Origin: Nonomuraea jabiensis
Lineage (GTDB): Bacteria > Actinomycetota > Actinomycetes > Streptosporangiales > Streptosporangiaceae
NCBI RefSeq assembly: GCF_014204795.1
Contig: NZ_JACHMB010000001.1
Location: forward strand, 4,774,001-4,838,000
Length of the DNA: 64,000 nucleotides
Reading direction: 5' to 3'
Positions 33,032 through 40,980 of this stretch are shown here, piece by piece; position 1 is the first letter of the stretch; each line of letters begins with the position of its first letter. Below the pieces are notes generated by a model. The model did no database searches. It was given only the letters and a program-made list of their open reading frames with translations, and was not told the origin of the DNA. A program made the translations under genes and the position numbers.

Positions 33032-33176
33032 CGGGCATGGTCGGGATCGCTCCAGATATCGTCCCGTCGCCGTGCCGTACCCTGCGGCCTTCCCATCCCA
33101 CGGCCGCTATTCCCCCACCTCCAGGTGCAGGACCTTGGGAAGGCCGTACAGGCATCGGTCCCTCGCCATCCAGTTC

Positions 33177-33545
33177 GAGGCCGGGCACCGCAGGGCAGCG
33201 CTGGCGCCCGCTTTGTCGCGGCCATGAACAACGGTGACCCCCAGGCGATCGACCACGTCTACGAGGACGACGCCGGTCCTCGTCCCGGTGTCCGGCCCCC
33301 GTCGCCGCCCCCCGGGTCTCGCCGCCAACCAGCACCTGCAGAGCTTCGGGCTGCCGATCGAGGCGCGTCCGAGACACGTGTACGTGGCCGGTAACATCGC
33401 CCTGCTCATCGTGGACCGGTCGATGCGCGGCACGGCACGCGACGGCTCCGAGCTCGACATGAGCGGCACCGCCACCGACGTTGTCCGCCGCGGCCCCGAC
33501 GGCCAGTGGCGCTACGTCATCGACAACCCCCACGGCACTGCCTGA
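33177..33545 (+). pseudogene. SnoaL-like protein with a single-base frameshift
   Basis: One frame gives FVAAMNNGDPQAIDHVYEDDA, a typical SnoaL/NTF2-like opening (shown here in parts: MNNGDPQAIDHVYEDDA). Skipping one G at about 33270 continues it as VLVPVSGPR and LQSFGLPIEARPRHVYV through SGTATDVVRRGPDGQWRYV. The family fold is complete except for the shift, so recent decay or a sequencing error. 33546-33804 holds no supported gene. Confidence 0.65.
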
Positions 33546-33804
33546 CCGGCTCAGCGGGCGAACTCGGCCGCATGGTTCCGCGCCCGTCGCCTGTCGGCGC
33601 GCGGGGCTACCGGTCACCTCCTCGACCGTGTCCATGTCGGCACCGGCTCTCCGACCGAAATGATCTCGTCGCCTCCGATGAGCACCGTAGTGTCCGGCAC
33701 GGGCTGGTCGCGAAAGGGGGTGATCACCGCCATAGGCACTAAGGATTGGGCGCAGGGAATCTGTCGAACAACGACAAAAAGCGCATGGCACCATAACCAT
33801 GGAG

Positions 33805-34377
33805 TTATCGAGGGGGCTGATCGCTCAAGGCCGTGACCAGCCGGGCGACCAGCACGCGCGTCTCCTCGAAGGAGGCCTCGCTCAGGGCGGGGCTGCCGAG
33901 GATCGAGCGCATCACCCCCATGCCGAGCAGGAGCGCGCCCACCATTTCGGCCCGCAGGGCGGGGTTCTCGCCGCCCATCCGCTCGGCGAAGCCGGGCAGG
34001 TAGCCCTCGCAGAGCTGCGTACGCAACTGGTCGCGGACGGCCGGGTGGCCCGCGGAGCGCAGCATCCCCAGAAGCGGGTGCTCGCCGGCGAACCGCTCGG
34101 CGAAGACGACTTCGCGCAGCAGCGTGTCGGTGATGTGGGGGAGCGGACGCGCCGGATCGTCCGTGAGGCCGGCCGGGATCTCCACGCGTACGGCCTCCTC
34201 GTGGAGTCGCTCCTTCGAGCCGAAGTAGCGGAAGACGAGCGCCGGGTCGACACCCACGTCGGCCGCGATTTCACGTACGCCCGTGCCGTCGTAGCCCTGG
34301 CGGGCGAAGCGCAGGCGTGCGGCGTCGAGCAACTTGGCGCGGGTGGCGGCTTTGTCGCGGCGTTTCGGCTGGTTCAT
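33805..34377 (-). CDS. TetR family regulator (SDR-linked)
   Basis: 190 aa from ATG at 34377 (MNQPKRRDKAATR); in-frame ATGs at 34386 and 34389 are alternatives. HTH: LLDAARLRFARQGYDGTGV and then VGVDPALVFRYFGSKERL. The C-terminal half resembles TetR_C_17-like domains. Divergent from an SDR gene; inverted AGTCA/TGACT sites lie between. Confidence 0.87.
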   Translation of the reverse strand: MNQPKRRDKAATRAKLLDAARLRFARQGYDGTGVREIAADVGVDPALVFRYFGSKERLHEEAVRVEIPAGLTDDPARPLPHITDTLLREVVFAERFAGEHPLLGMLRSAGHPAVRDQLRTQLCEGYLPGFAERMGGENPALRAEMVGALLLGMGVMRSILGSPALSEASFEETRVLVARLVTALSDQPPR

Positions 34378-34388
34378 GCAGGTCATCA

Positions 34389-34451
34389 TAAGTCATCGAT
34401 CGTTGACTTAGCAGGTCGCCGGCCCTAGCATTCTTGTCACCGATCGATGAC
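34389..34451. promoter_or_regulatory. paired inverted repeats between tetR and SDR genes
   Basis: AGTCATCGATCGTTGACT (34391-34408) and GTCACCGATCGATGAC (34436-34451) share the GATCG centre and GTCA/TGAC ends, 45 bases apart. One lies at each divergent promoter. Confidence 0.6.
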
Positions 34452-34466
34452 TTGAGGGGGTTCGGA

Positions 34467-35309
34467 ATGCGTACCTACGTGATCACCGGCGGCACCGACG
34501 GCATGGGCAAGGGCTTGGCGCTGCGTTTCCTGCGGCGCGGGGACCGCGTGATCGCCGTGGCCAGCGGGGAGGACAAGGGGCGTGCCTTACTCGCCGAGGC
34601 GCGCGGGCTCGGCGCCGAGGGCAGGGCCGTGTTCCTCCGGGCCGACCTGAGCACCGTCGCGGGGATGCGGCAGGTGGTCGAGGAGGTGGCGGCGACCGGC
34701 GAGGCCGTGGACGGGTTGGTGTTCGCGGCCCAGCGGTTCCGCCCCAAGCGCGAAGAGACGGCGGACGGGCTGGAATTCACGTTCGCGCTCGCCTACCTGA
34801 GCCGGTTCGTCATCGGCCACGGCCTGATGGAGCACCTGGAACGCGCGCAGGCGCCCGTCGTGATGAACATCGCCGGACCCGGTGGACTGCCGGGCCGGAT
34901 CAACTGGGACGACCTCCAATGGCGCGAGGGTTACACGGGGATGCGCGCGGCGATGCAGTCCTCTCGCTGCAACGACCTGCTGGGAGCCGGTTTCCCGGCC
35001 CGCTACCCGGCCGCCCGTACGCGTTATGTCCTCTACAACCCCGGCTTCGTGAACACGAGCATGGCCGATCCGCTGCCGCAACCCAAGCGTGCCGTCGCCA
35101 AGGCGCTCGCCCGGTTCTTCGCGATGCCGGTCGGCAAGGCGATCGAGCCGATCGCCGCACTGCTGGACGCCGCGCCCGGACCCGCCGTCACCGCCTACCT
35201 GCGCGGCAAGCCGTTGCCGCTGACCGGCAAGGACTTCGACCCGGCCGCCGCGGCCCGCCTCGACCGCGTGACGACGGACCTGCTCGGACAGATCGCCGCG
35301 ACTCGGTGA
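34467..35309 (+). CDS. SDR family oxidoreductase
   Basis: 280 aa from ATG at 34467. Rossmann motif ITGGTDGMGKGLALRF at the start. The usual YxxxK catalytic pair is not obvious: the aligned region reads MQSSRCNDLLGAG, so Tyr and Lys appear replaced. Similar atypical SDRs (light-dependent protochlorophyllide reductase-like/short-chain relatives) occur. Controlled by the divergent TetR. Confidence 0.82.
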   Translation: MRTYVITGGTDGMGKGLALRFLRRGDRVIAVASGEDKGRALLAEARGLGAEGRAVFLRADLSTVAGMRQVVEEVAATGEAVDGLVFAAQRFRPKREETADGLEFTFALAYLSRFVIGHGLMEHLERAQAPVVMNIAGPGGLPGRINWDDLQWREGYTGMRAAMQSSRCNDLLGAGFPARYPAARTRYVLYNPGFVNTSMADPLPQPKRAVAKALARFFAMPVGKAIEPIAALLDAAPGPAVTAYLRGKPLPLTGKDFDPAAAARLDRVTTDLLGQIAATR

Positions 35310-35415
35310 CGCACGTGGCGGTTCCGCGGCAGGCGGCCGGTCGGTGACGCACGTGGCGGTCGCGCGGCAAGCGCTGGTCGGTGACGCACGTAGCGACCCC
35401 GCGGCAAGCGCCGGG
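35304..35415. repeat. 3' tandem repeat, three ~37-bp units
   Basis: Units at 35304-35341, 35342-35378 and 35379-35415 begin CGGTGACGCACGTGGCGG; the first contains the SDR stop codon. The same kind of post-stop repeat follows the CGNR gene at 1591. Confidence 0.85.
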
Positions 35416-35419
35416 AGCG

Positions 35420-35590
35420 AGTGGAACTCCACCAGCGCTCGCACCATCGGCGGGTCGCCCGCCCGCGCCGCCATGTGCAACGCCGCCGACCGGAGGTGCG
35501 CGCGCGAACGAGTGATGCCTTTTGTGATAGCTTCGGCGGCGCCGTGCATCGCTGCGAACTCGAGGAGGTGAGACCGATCAACGCTGTGAC
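35420..35590 (-). pseudogene. possible ankyrin-repeat gene remnant
   Basis: The minus strand reads LLEFAAMHGAAEAITKGI then SAALHMAARAGDPPMVRALV, reminiscent of ankyrin repeats, without a start codon or a continuing frame. The remainder of the 35310-35660 gap is the tandem repeat and a short leader. Confidence 0.35.
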
Positions 35591-35660
35591 AGGTCGGGGC
35601 TCCCTCCCGTGCATGGTCTAGGGAGCGCCCGCACAAGGCCTCCCGAAAGGCTGAAACGCC

Positions 35661-36392
35661 ATGCGCTTCAACCCCCGGACGTCGTCGGACGGCGTCACCG
35701 AACAGCTCTTCACCCTCGACGAGATCCCCGGCGTGCTGTGGACGCCGGAAGACGCCGCAGGCCCTCGTCCCCTGATCCTGATGGGACACGGCGGCGGGCA
35801 GCACAAGAAGGCGCCCGGCATCGTGGCCCGCGCGCACCACTTCGTCGCCGAGAGCGGGTTCGCGGTCGCCGCGATCGACGCGCCCAACCACGGCGAGCGG
35901 CCGAAGGGCGAGGAGTTCGCCCGGATCGTGACCGAGATGCGGGGCCGCGCGGCCGCCGGTGAGGACGCGACCGCGCTGGTCCTCGCCATGCACAGCCTCT
36001 TGGCCGGGCAGGCCGTCGCGGAGTGGCAGGCGGTCCTGACCGTGCTCCAGCAACTCGACCACGTCGGCGCGGGTCCGGTGGGTTATTGGGGCATGTCGAT
36101 GGGCTGCGGGCTCGGTGTCCCGTTCGTCGCCGCGGAACCCCGGGTCGGCGCCGCGGTGCTGGGCCTGCTCGGGGCGACCACGCTGGCCGAGACCGCGGCG
36201 CGGATCACCGTGCCGGTGCAGTTCCTGCTCCAGTGGGACGACGAGTTGGTGCCGCGGGCCGAGGGGCTGGCGTTGTTCGACGCCTTCGCCTCGGCCGAGA
36301 AGACGCTGCACGCCAACCCCGGCAAGCACGGGGATCTGCCACGGTTCGAGATCGACAGCTCGCTGCGGTTCTTCGCCCGGCACCTGGGCTGA
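35661..36392 (+). CDS. alpha/beta hydrolase (dienelactone hydrolase-like)
   Basis: 243 aa. Strand-turn LILMGHGGGQHKKAP forms the oxyanion side; the nucleophile elbow is GYWGMSMGCG (Ser in G-x-S-x-G); a later Asp in LLQWDDELVPR and His in NPGKHGDLP complete the triad. IDAPNHGERPKG is typical of this branch. Cytoplasmic esterase of unknown substrate. Confidence 0.85.
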   Translation: MRFNPRTSSDGVTEQLFTLDEIPGVLWTPEDAAGPRPLILMGHGGGQHKKAPGIVARAHHFVAESGFAVAAIDAPNHGERPKGEEFARIVTEMRGRAAAGEDATALVLAMHSLLAGQAVAEWQAVLTVLQQLDHVGAGPVGYWGMSMGCGLGVPFVAAEPRVGAAVLGLLGATTLAETAARITVPVQFLLQWDDELVPRAEGLALFDAFASAEKTLHANPGKHGDLPRFEIDSSLRFFARHLG

Positions 36393-36429
36393 CGGGCTGA
36401 CACCCGTCCGCAGTCCTCGACGCGCAGGC

Positions 36430-36560
36430 GGGCCCCGGCCGGCTACGGGCTGGGGCTCGTCCTGGTGTCGGCCCGCTTCCTGCTCACCCGCCGGGCGGCG
36501 TCGGCAGCCTTCGACGAGAAGGCGCAGGTGCGGGTCGGGGGGTGGCCGTGTCGATCACGG
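36430..36560 (+). pseudogene. possible DUF4267 gene remnant
   Basis: A frame reading GYGLGLVLVSARFLLTRRAA then SAAFDEKAQV resembles the first helix of DUF4267 membrane proteins; it lacks a convincing start and loses similarity after 35 residues. Confidence 0.3.
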
Positions 36561-36634
36561 GGTGACCGCCGCCGGGCTGCTCCGGCTCGACGCCGGCCGC
36601 AGGAAGAAGGCACCCCCGCGGAACAGGTGACAGT

Positions 36635-37474
36635 TCAGCGGAAGTCGTCCGCGTGGTCGGCGGCCCATTCGGCGAACGTGTGCGCCGGGCGGCCGGTCAC
36701 CTTCTCCACCACGTTCGAGGTCGGCGCGGGTATGCCGTCGCGGGCCGCCCACTGCTTCATGATCACCTCGACGCCGACCGCCGGCACCGTCCGGCCCATC
36801 TCCTCCCGGGCCTGCGCCTCCGACACCACCTCGATGTCGATCGGACGCCCGATCGCCTCCCCGATGTGCTCGACCTGCCGCCGCAACGTGAGCGACTCCA
36901 CCCCGTACACGGTGTAGGCCTGCCGCTCGTGCCCGGGCTCCGTCAACGCCGTCACCGCGAGCGCCGCCAGGTCCTTCTCGTGGACGGGAGCGGTCTCGGA
37001 CTCCGGGTACGGCAGGCGCACCACGCCCCCGCTCCGGATCGTCGCCTGCCACCACCACCGCGTGTTCGTCGCGAACATCCCCGGCCGGATGAACGTCCAG
37101 TCCAGTCCCGAGCCCTCGACGGCAGTCTCGACGATCCGGTGCTGCACGGCGATCGGGTTGCGTTCGGAGCCCTCCATCACGATGGCCGCCGACGACAGCA
37201 GCACCACCTGCCGCACCTCGGCCGACCGGGCCGCCTCGACGAAGCCCTCGACACCGTCCGGTACGGCGTACACGAACACCTTCGTGGCGCCCTCCAGCGC
37301 GGCGGGCAACGTCTCGGGAAGCTCCAGATCGGCCGCCACGACCTCCGCGGAAGCGGGCAAGCCGCCCTTTTCCGGGTCCCTGCTCGTCACCCGCACCCGT
37401 TCGCCGGCCGCCAGCAGACCGGCGGCGACATGGCGCCCCACACTGCCCCGAGCCCCGAAAACCACCATCACCAT
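36635..37474 (-). CDS. NmrA-like NAD(P)H-binding oxidoreductase
   Basis: 279 aa from ATG at 37474 with AAGGAGG upstream. N-terminal VMVVFGARGSVGRHVAAGLL is an atypical-SDR nucleotide loop (GARGSVG), followed by VRVTSRDPEK. The WTFIRPGMFATN segment is typical of the NmrA/QOR2-like group, which senses or reduces with NADPH. Follows the TetR gene by 15 bases on the same strand, so one operon. Confidence 0.87.
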   Translation of the reverse strand: MVMVVFGARGSVGRHVAAGLLAAGERVRVTSRDPEKGGLPASAEVVAADLELPETLPAALEGATKVFVYAVPDGVEGFVEAARSAEVRQVVLLSSAAIVMEGSERNPIAVQHRIVETAVEGSGLDWTFIRPGMFATNTRWWWQATIRSGGVVRLPYPESETAPVHEKDLAALAVTALTEPGHERQAYTVYGVESLTLRRQVEHIGEAIGRPIDIEVVSEAQAREEMGRTVPAVGVEVIMKQWAARDGIPAPTSNVVEKVTGRPAHTFAEWAADHADDFR

Positions 37475-37489
37475 TGCCGCGGAACCTCC

Positions 37490-38116
37490 TTAATTCTCGG
37501 CCTCGCCGAGAAGCCTGATCAGCTCACCGTGCAGGCGGCGGCGCACCTCGGGCGAGAGCGGATCGTCGCCGAAGATGTCCCGGACGAACTGCGGCATCGT
37601 GATCGGCGCGAACACCACCGCATAGGCGACCAGCAGCGCGAACGCCGGATCGACCCGCCCGGTGACCTCCCCGGCCTCCTGCCGCCCGCGCATCCGCTCC
37701 AGCGACTCGGCCATCCGGGCGCGTTGCGCCTGCGCGTACCGCTGTCCCTCCTCGGCGTCGGCGAACGGGCAGTCGCCCAGCGCCTGCCACACCACCAGCC
37801 GCGCCCATTCCGGGTCGTCGAGCGTGCGCTCCAGCTGGGCCGCGACCGACTCCGCGAACGAGGCGGACGCGGCGTCGAACGAGGCCTCCTCCGCCTGCCG
37901 GCGCCGCCGCAGCTCCTCCAGCAGCCCCTGCTTGCCGCCGAAGTAGTAGGAGATCAGCTGCTGGTTGACGCCGGCGCGGGCGGCGATCCCGGCGGTGCGC
38001 GCGCCGGAATATCCCTTCTCGCCGAACTCGCTCACGGCGGCCCGCAGGATCCGCTCCCGCGTCAGCTCCGCCGCCTTGCCGCGCTCCTCAGGGCGCGGCG
38101 CCCTCCGTGCCGCCAT
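37490..38116 (-). CDS. TetR family regulator (NmrA-like-linked)
   Basis: 208 aa. HTH: ILRAAVSEFGEKGYSGARTA with VNQQLISYYFGGKQGLL. First gene of a two-gene operon with the NmrA-like protein. Inverted TCAATCAT/ATGATTGA arms upstream are a likely operator for autoregulation. Confidence 0.87.
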   Translation of the reverse strand: MAARRAPRPEERGKAAELTRERILRAAVSEFGEKGYSGARTAGIAARAGVNQQLISYYFGGKQGLLEELRRRRQAEEASFDAASASFAESVAAQLERTLDDPEWARLVVWQALGDCPFADAEEGQRYAQAQRARMAESLERMRGRQEAGEVTGRVDPAFALLVAYAVVFAPITMPQFVRDIFGDDPLSPEVRRRLHGELIRLLGEAEN

Positions 38117-38134
38117 AGGAGAGAAGGTAGAGCA

Positions 38135-38172
38135 TCAATCATTTGGTTGACAAGTGTCACTCAGATGATTGA
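38135..38172. promoter_or_regulatory. inverted repeat upstream of tetR (TCAATCAT/ATGATTGA)
   Basis: 8-bp arms separated by 22 bases, starting 18 bases upstream of the tetR start; overlaps the esterase 3' flank. Confidence 0.5.
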
Positions 38173-38181
38173 GATTCCGCT

Positions 38182-39210
38182 TCACGGGGTCAGGCGGCGG
38201 GTCAACCAGGCGAGGGCGAGCGGGTAGCGGTACTCGATGCCGCCGTGGCCGGCGTCGAAGAGCTCGAAATAGACGTTCTCGTCCTTGACGCCCGCCGCCT
38301 CCAGCGCCCGCCGGAACGCCACCGCCCCGAAGTCCAGGAAGAACTCGTCCTTGTTCCCGGCGTCCACCCAGATCGCCCGCATCGACTGCAGGGCCTCGGC
38401 GTGCCGCGGGGCCATCAGCACGGGATCCCAGGACAGCCAGCGCTCCCACACCTCCGGCACGACGGCGCCCGTGTCGTCGAAGGGCACGCGTACGGTCCCG
38501 TCGGGGTCCGCGGAGTAGGCGGCCGAGTACGCGTACATCTCCAGCAGCTCCAGGTCCCCCTCCCGGGTCCCGGCCAGGCGGCCGCGGAAGTCGGCGAGGA
38601 AGGTGTCGTACGAGCCGTCGTACATGTCCCGCAGCCTGCGCGCCAGCTCGGGGAACGACCTGCGCGAGCACACCTCGAACAGCGCGTCACCGGCGTGCGT
38701 GGCCAGCGCGCCGAACACGTCCGGCGCCAGCATCGCGGTGACCATGGCCCCGTAGCCGCCGCTCGACTTGCCGGTGACCGCCCGGTGGTCGCGGTCGGCG
38801 ATCGTGCGGTAGCGGGCGTCCACCCACGGTACGACCTCGTCCCGCAGGTAGGAGTGGTAGCGCCCGGTGCCGGGGGAGTCGAGGAACTGGCTGCCGCCGA
38901 GCGCGGTCCACGCGTCCACGTACACGACGATGGCGGGCAGGGCCTCCCCGGAGGCGAAGACGGCGTCCGCGAGCTCCGGGTACGGCTGGCGGAACGGAGC
39001 CCGGTTCAGCCACATGGCGACGTGACCGGTGTAGCCGAGCAGCACGTAGATCGAGGGGTAGCGACGGGCGGGATCGTCGTCGTACCCGGGCGGGACGTAC
39101 ACCATGATCGGGCGCTCGTGCGGGTCGCCCAGCGGGTTGCCGCGCAGCAGGGCGCTGTCGATGACGTCGTGGTCGAGACGGCCGGCCAGCTCGGCGGACC
39201 AGGGCAGCAT
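38182..39210 (-). CDS. alpha/beta-fold esterase (esterase D/antigen 85-like)
   Basis: 342 aa. The PGYDDDPARRYPSIYVLLGY opening and the VTGKSSGGYGAM nucleophile elbow (Ser in G-K-S-S-G) match the putative-esterase family; a late FDAGHGGIEYRYPLAL supplies the catalytic His. No signal peptide. It lies 11 bases downstream of the amidohydrolase gene, probably one operon. Confidence 0.87.
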   Translation of the reverse strand: MLPWSAELAGRLDHDVIDSALLRGNPLGDPHERPIMVYVPPGYDDDPARRYPSIYVLLGYTGHVAMWLNRAPFRQPYPELADAVFASGEALPAIVVYVDAWTALGGSQFLDSPGTGRYHSYLRDEVVPWVDARYRTIADRDHRAVTGKSSGGYGAMVTAMLAPDVFGALATHAGDALFEVCSRRSFPELARRLRDMYDGSYDTFLADFRGRLAGTREGDLELLEMYAYSAAYSADPDGTVRVPFDDTGAVVPEVWERWLSWDPVLMAPRHAEALQSMRAIWVDAGNKDEFFLDFGAVAFRRALEAAGVKDENVYFELFDAGHGGIEYRYPLALAWLTRRLTP

Positions 39211-39221
39211 GAACAATCCTC

Positions 39222-40436
39222 TCAGCCGACGGACGAGGTCACCGTGTCGATGCCCGTCTGCGTGACGGATCGACCGGAGACCAGGACGAGTGTGAGATTG
39301 CGCAGGTCGGCCAGGCGTACGAGCGGATCGCCCTTGACCGCGATCAGGTCGGCCCGCTTGCCCGCCTCCAGGCTGCCGGTCACCCCGCCCACCCCGCAGG
39401 CGTCGGCGGCGCGCACGGTGGCCATCTCGATGATCTCCGCGTGGCCGAACCCGGCCTCCGCGAACACCTCCAGGCCGCCGACGTACCCGTCCGTCTCGTT
39501 GGGGATGCCGCCGTTGGTGAACCCGGCGTCGGTGCCCGCGATGAGCCGGATCCCGGCCTCCCGCATGGCGGCCACGCCGCTCAGCCAGGCGTCGATCATC
39601 TCGGGCCCGTACGCCTCCCGCATCCGCCAGAACACCCCATGCACCGTCGGGCACACGTACGTGCCGCTCGCCGCCACGAGGTCGGCCAGCTCGGCGTCGT
39701 ACTCGTGCCCCGACGGGCCGAAGAACGTGCAGTGCTCGACGGTCGTGACGCCCGCCTCGATGGAGCTGCGGATCGAGGCGTGCGCATGGGCGTGGGCGGC
39801 GACGCCCTTGCCGCGCGAGGCGGCCTCCTCCACGACGACCCTGAGCTGCTCGGTGCCGTACTGCGGGACCCAGCTCGGCGGCGCGCCCGGCGTCATCAGG
39901 CCGCCGGAGGCCATCACCTTCAGGCAGTCGGCGCCCGCCCGGAGGTTCTCCCTGGCGACGCGGCGGATGGCGGGCTCGTCGTCGGCCTCGCCGCCCATGT
40001 ACCAGCAGTGGCCGCCGGTGATCGTGATGGGCCTGGTGGCGGCCACGATGTGCGGGCCGACGGCCAGGCCCTCCTCGATCGCGTCGCGCAGGGCCAGGTC
40101 GAGGAAGCCGCGCGCGCCCAGGTCGCGGGCGGTGGTGACGCCGGCGGAGACGAGCTTGCGCGCGTTCTCGGCCATGCGTAACAGCAGGTGGTGGTCGCTC
40201 TCGGAGCTGCGCCGCGTCACCGGGTCGACCTTCGCGTCGAACCCCAGGTGCACGTGCGCGTCGATCAGCCCGGGCAGCACCGTGTGGCCCGGCAGGTCGA
40301 GGACCTCGGCGGCCGCGCCCCCACTGCCGCGCGGCCCCACGGAGACGATCCGGCCGCCGTCGAGGAGGACCTCGCCGTCGGCGATCACCTCTCCGGGCCG
40401 GCCGGTGAGCACTCTGGCGGCGCGAATGATCCTCAT
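39222..40436 (-). CDS. metal-dependent amidohydrolase (prolidase/imidazolonepropionase-like)
   Basis: 404 aa. HXH metal motif DAHVHLGFD near residue 60, carboxylated-lysine candidate in CLKVMASGG, histidines in AAHAHAHASI and VEHCTFF, and the final Asp in AGTDAGFTNGG. C-terminal beta-sandwich repeats GKRADLIAVKGDPL. Such enzymes hydrolyse cyclic amides or Xaa-Pro dipeptides. Co-oriented with the downstream esterase. Confidence 0.88.
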   Translation of the reverse strand: MRIIRAARVLTGRPGEVIADGEVLLDGGRIVSVGPRGSGGAAAEVLDLPGHTVLPGLIDAHVHLGFDAKVDPVTRRSSESDHHLLLRMAENARKLVSAGVTTARDLGARGFLDLALRDAIEEGLAVGPHIVAATRPITITGGHCWYMGGEADDEPAIRRVARENLRAGADCLKVMASGGLMTPGAPPSWVPQYGTEQLRVVVEEAASRGKGVAAHAHAHASIRSSIEAGVTTVEHCTFFGPSGHEYDAELADLVAASGTYVCPTVHGVFWRMREAYGPEMIDAWLSGVAAMREAGIRLIAGTDAGFTNGGIPNETDGYVGGLEVFAEAGFGHAEIIEMATVRAADACGVGGVTGSLEAGKRADLIAVKGDPLVRLADLRNLTLVLVSGRSVTQTGIDTVTSSVG

Positions 40437-40452
40437 ACGGCCAGCCTGCCAC

Positions 40453-40500
40453 GCGCCTTAAGGCGACGAGAAGGAGATCTGAAGCGCGCCCTGCGACCTT
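40453..40500 (+). promoter_or_regulatory. box shared with the MFS promoter (SRPBCC side)
   Basis: GCGCCTTAAGGCGACGAGAA, then GGAGATCTGAAGC and CCCTGC. Aligned with 44121-44168 it keeps CCTTAAG-C-ACGA-AAG-A-ATC-GAAGC at nearly the same distance from the start codon (78 versus 69 bases). Confidence 0.65.
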
Positions 40501-40533
40501 GGAGCCATCGAACGAACGAGAAAGGACACGACG

Positions 40534-40977
40534 ATGACCCAGACCGCCGAGTACGAGATCAACTGCCTCTTCGACGCCCCCCGCGAGCAGGTGTGGGCCG
40601 CCTGGACCGAGCCGGAGCGCTTCGCGCGGTGGTTCGGGCCGCGGATGCTCAGCACGCCGGTCGGCCGGATCACCCTGGACACCCGCCCCGGCGGCGTCTG
40701 GCGGGCCACGCTGGTGGGCGAGGAGGGGTTCGAGGCGACGCTGGACGGCACCTACCGCGAGGTGACGGAGCCGGAGCGGCTGGTGTTCACCACGGGCGAC
40801 CCGGACAACCCGGGCGACGGGCCGGCGTCGGTGGTCACGATCGACTTCACCGAGGTGGACGGCAAGACGGGGATGCGCTTCCACCAGTACGGCGTCAACA
40901 CCGACTCCGCGCACGCCGAGCAGGCCAAGGCGGGCTGGATCGAGTTCTTCGACCGGCTGGCCGAGCACCTTGCCTAG
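40534..40977 (+). CDS. SRPBCC/AHSA1-domain protein
   Basis: 147 aa. INCLFDAPREQVWAAWTEPE then ARWFGPRML is the typical AHSA1-like opening; GVNTDSAHAEQAKAGWIEFF and DRLAEHL close it. A hydrophobic-pocket START-like fold that binds small ligands; often paired with regulators. Converges with the AfsR-like gene (three bases between stops) and shares an upstream box with the MFS gene. Confidence 0.9.
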   Translation: MTQTAEYEINCLFDAPREQVWAAWTEPERFARWFGPRMLSTPVGRITLDTRPGGVWRATLVGEEGFEATLDGTYREVTEPERLVFTTGDPDNPGDGPASVVTIDFTEVDGKTGMRFHQYGVNTDSAHAEQAKAGWIEFFDRLAEHLA

Positions 40978-40980
40978 CCC

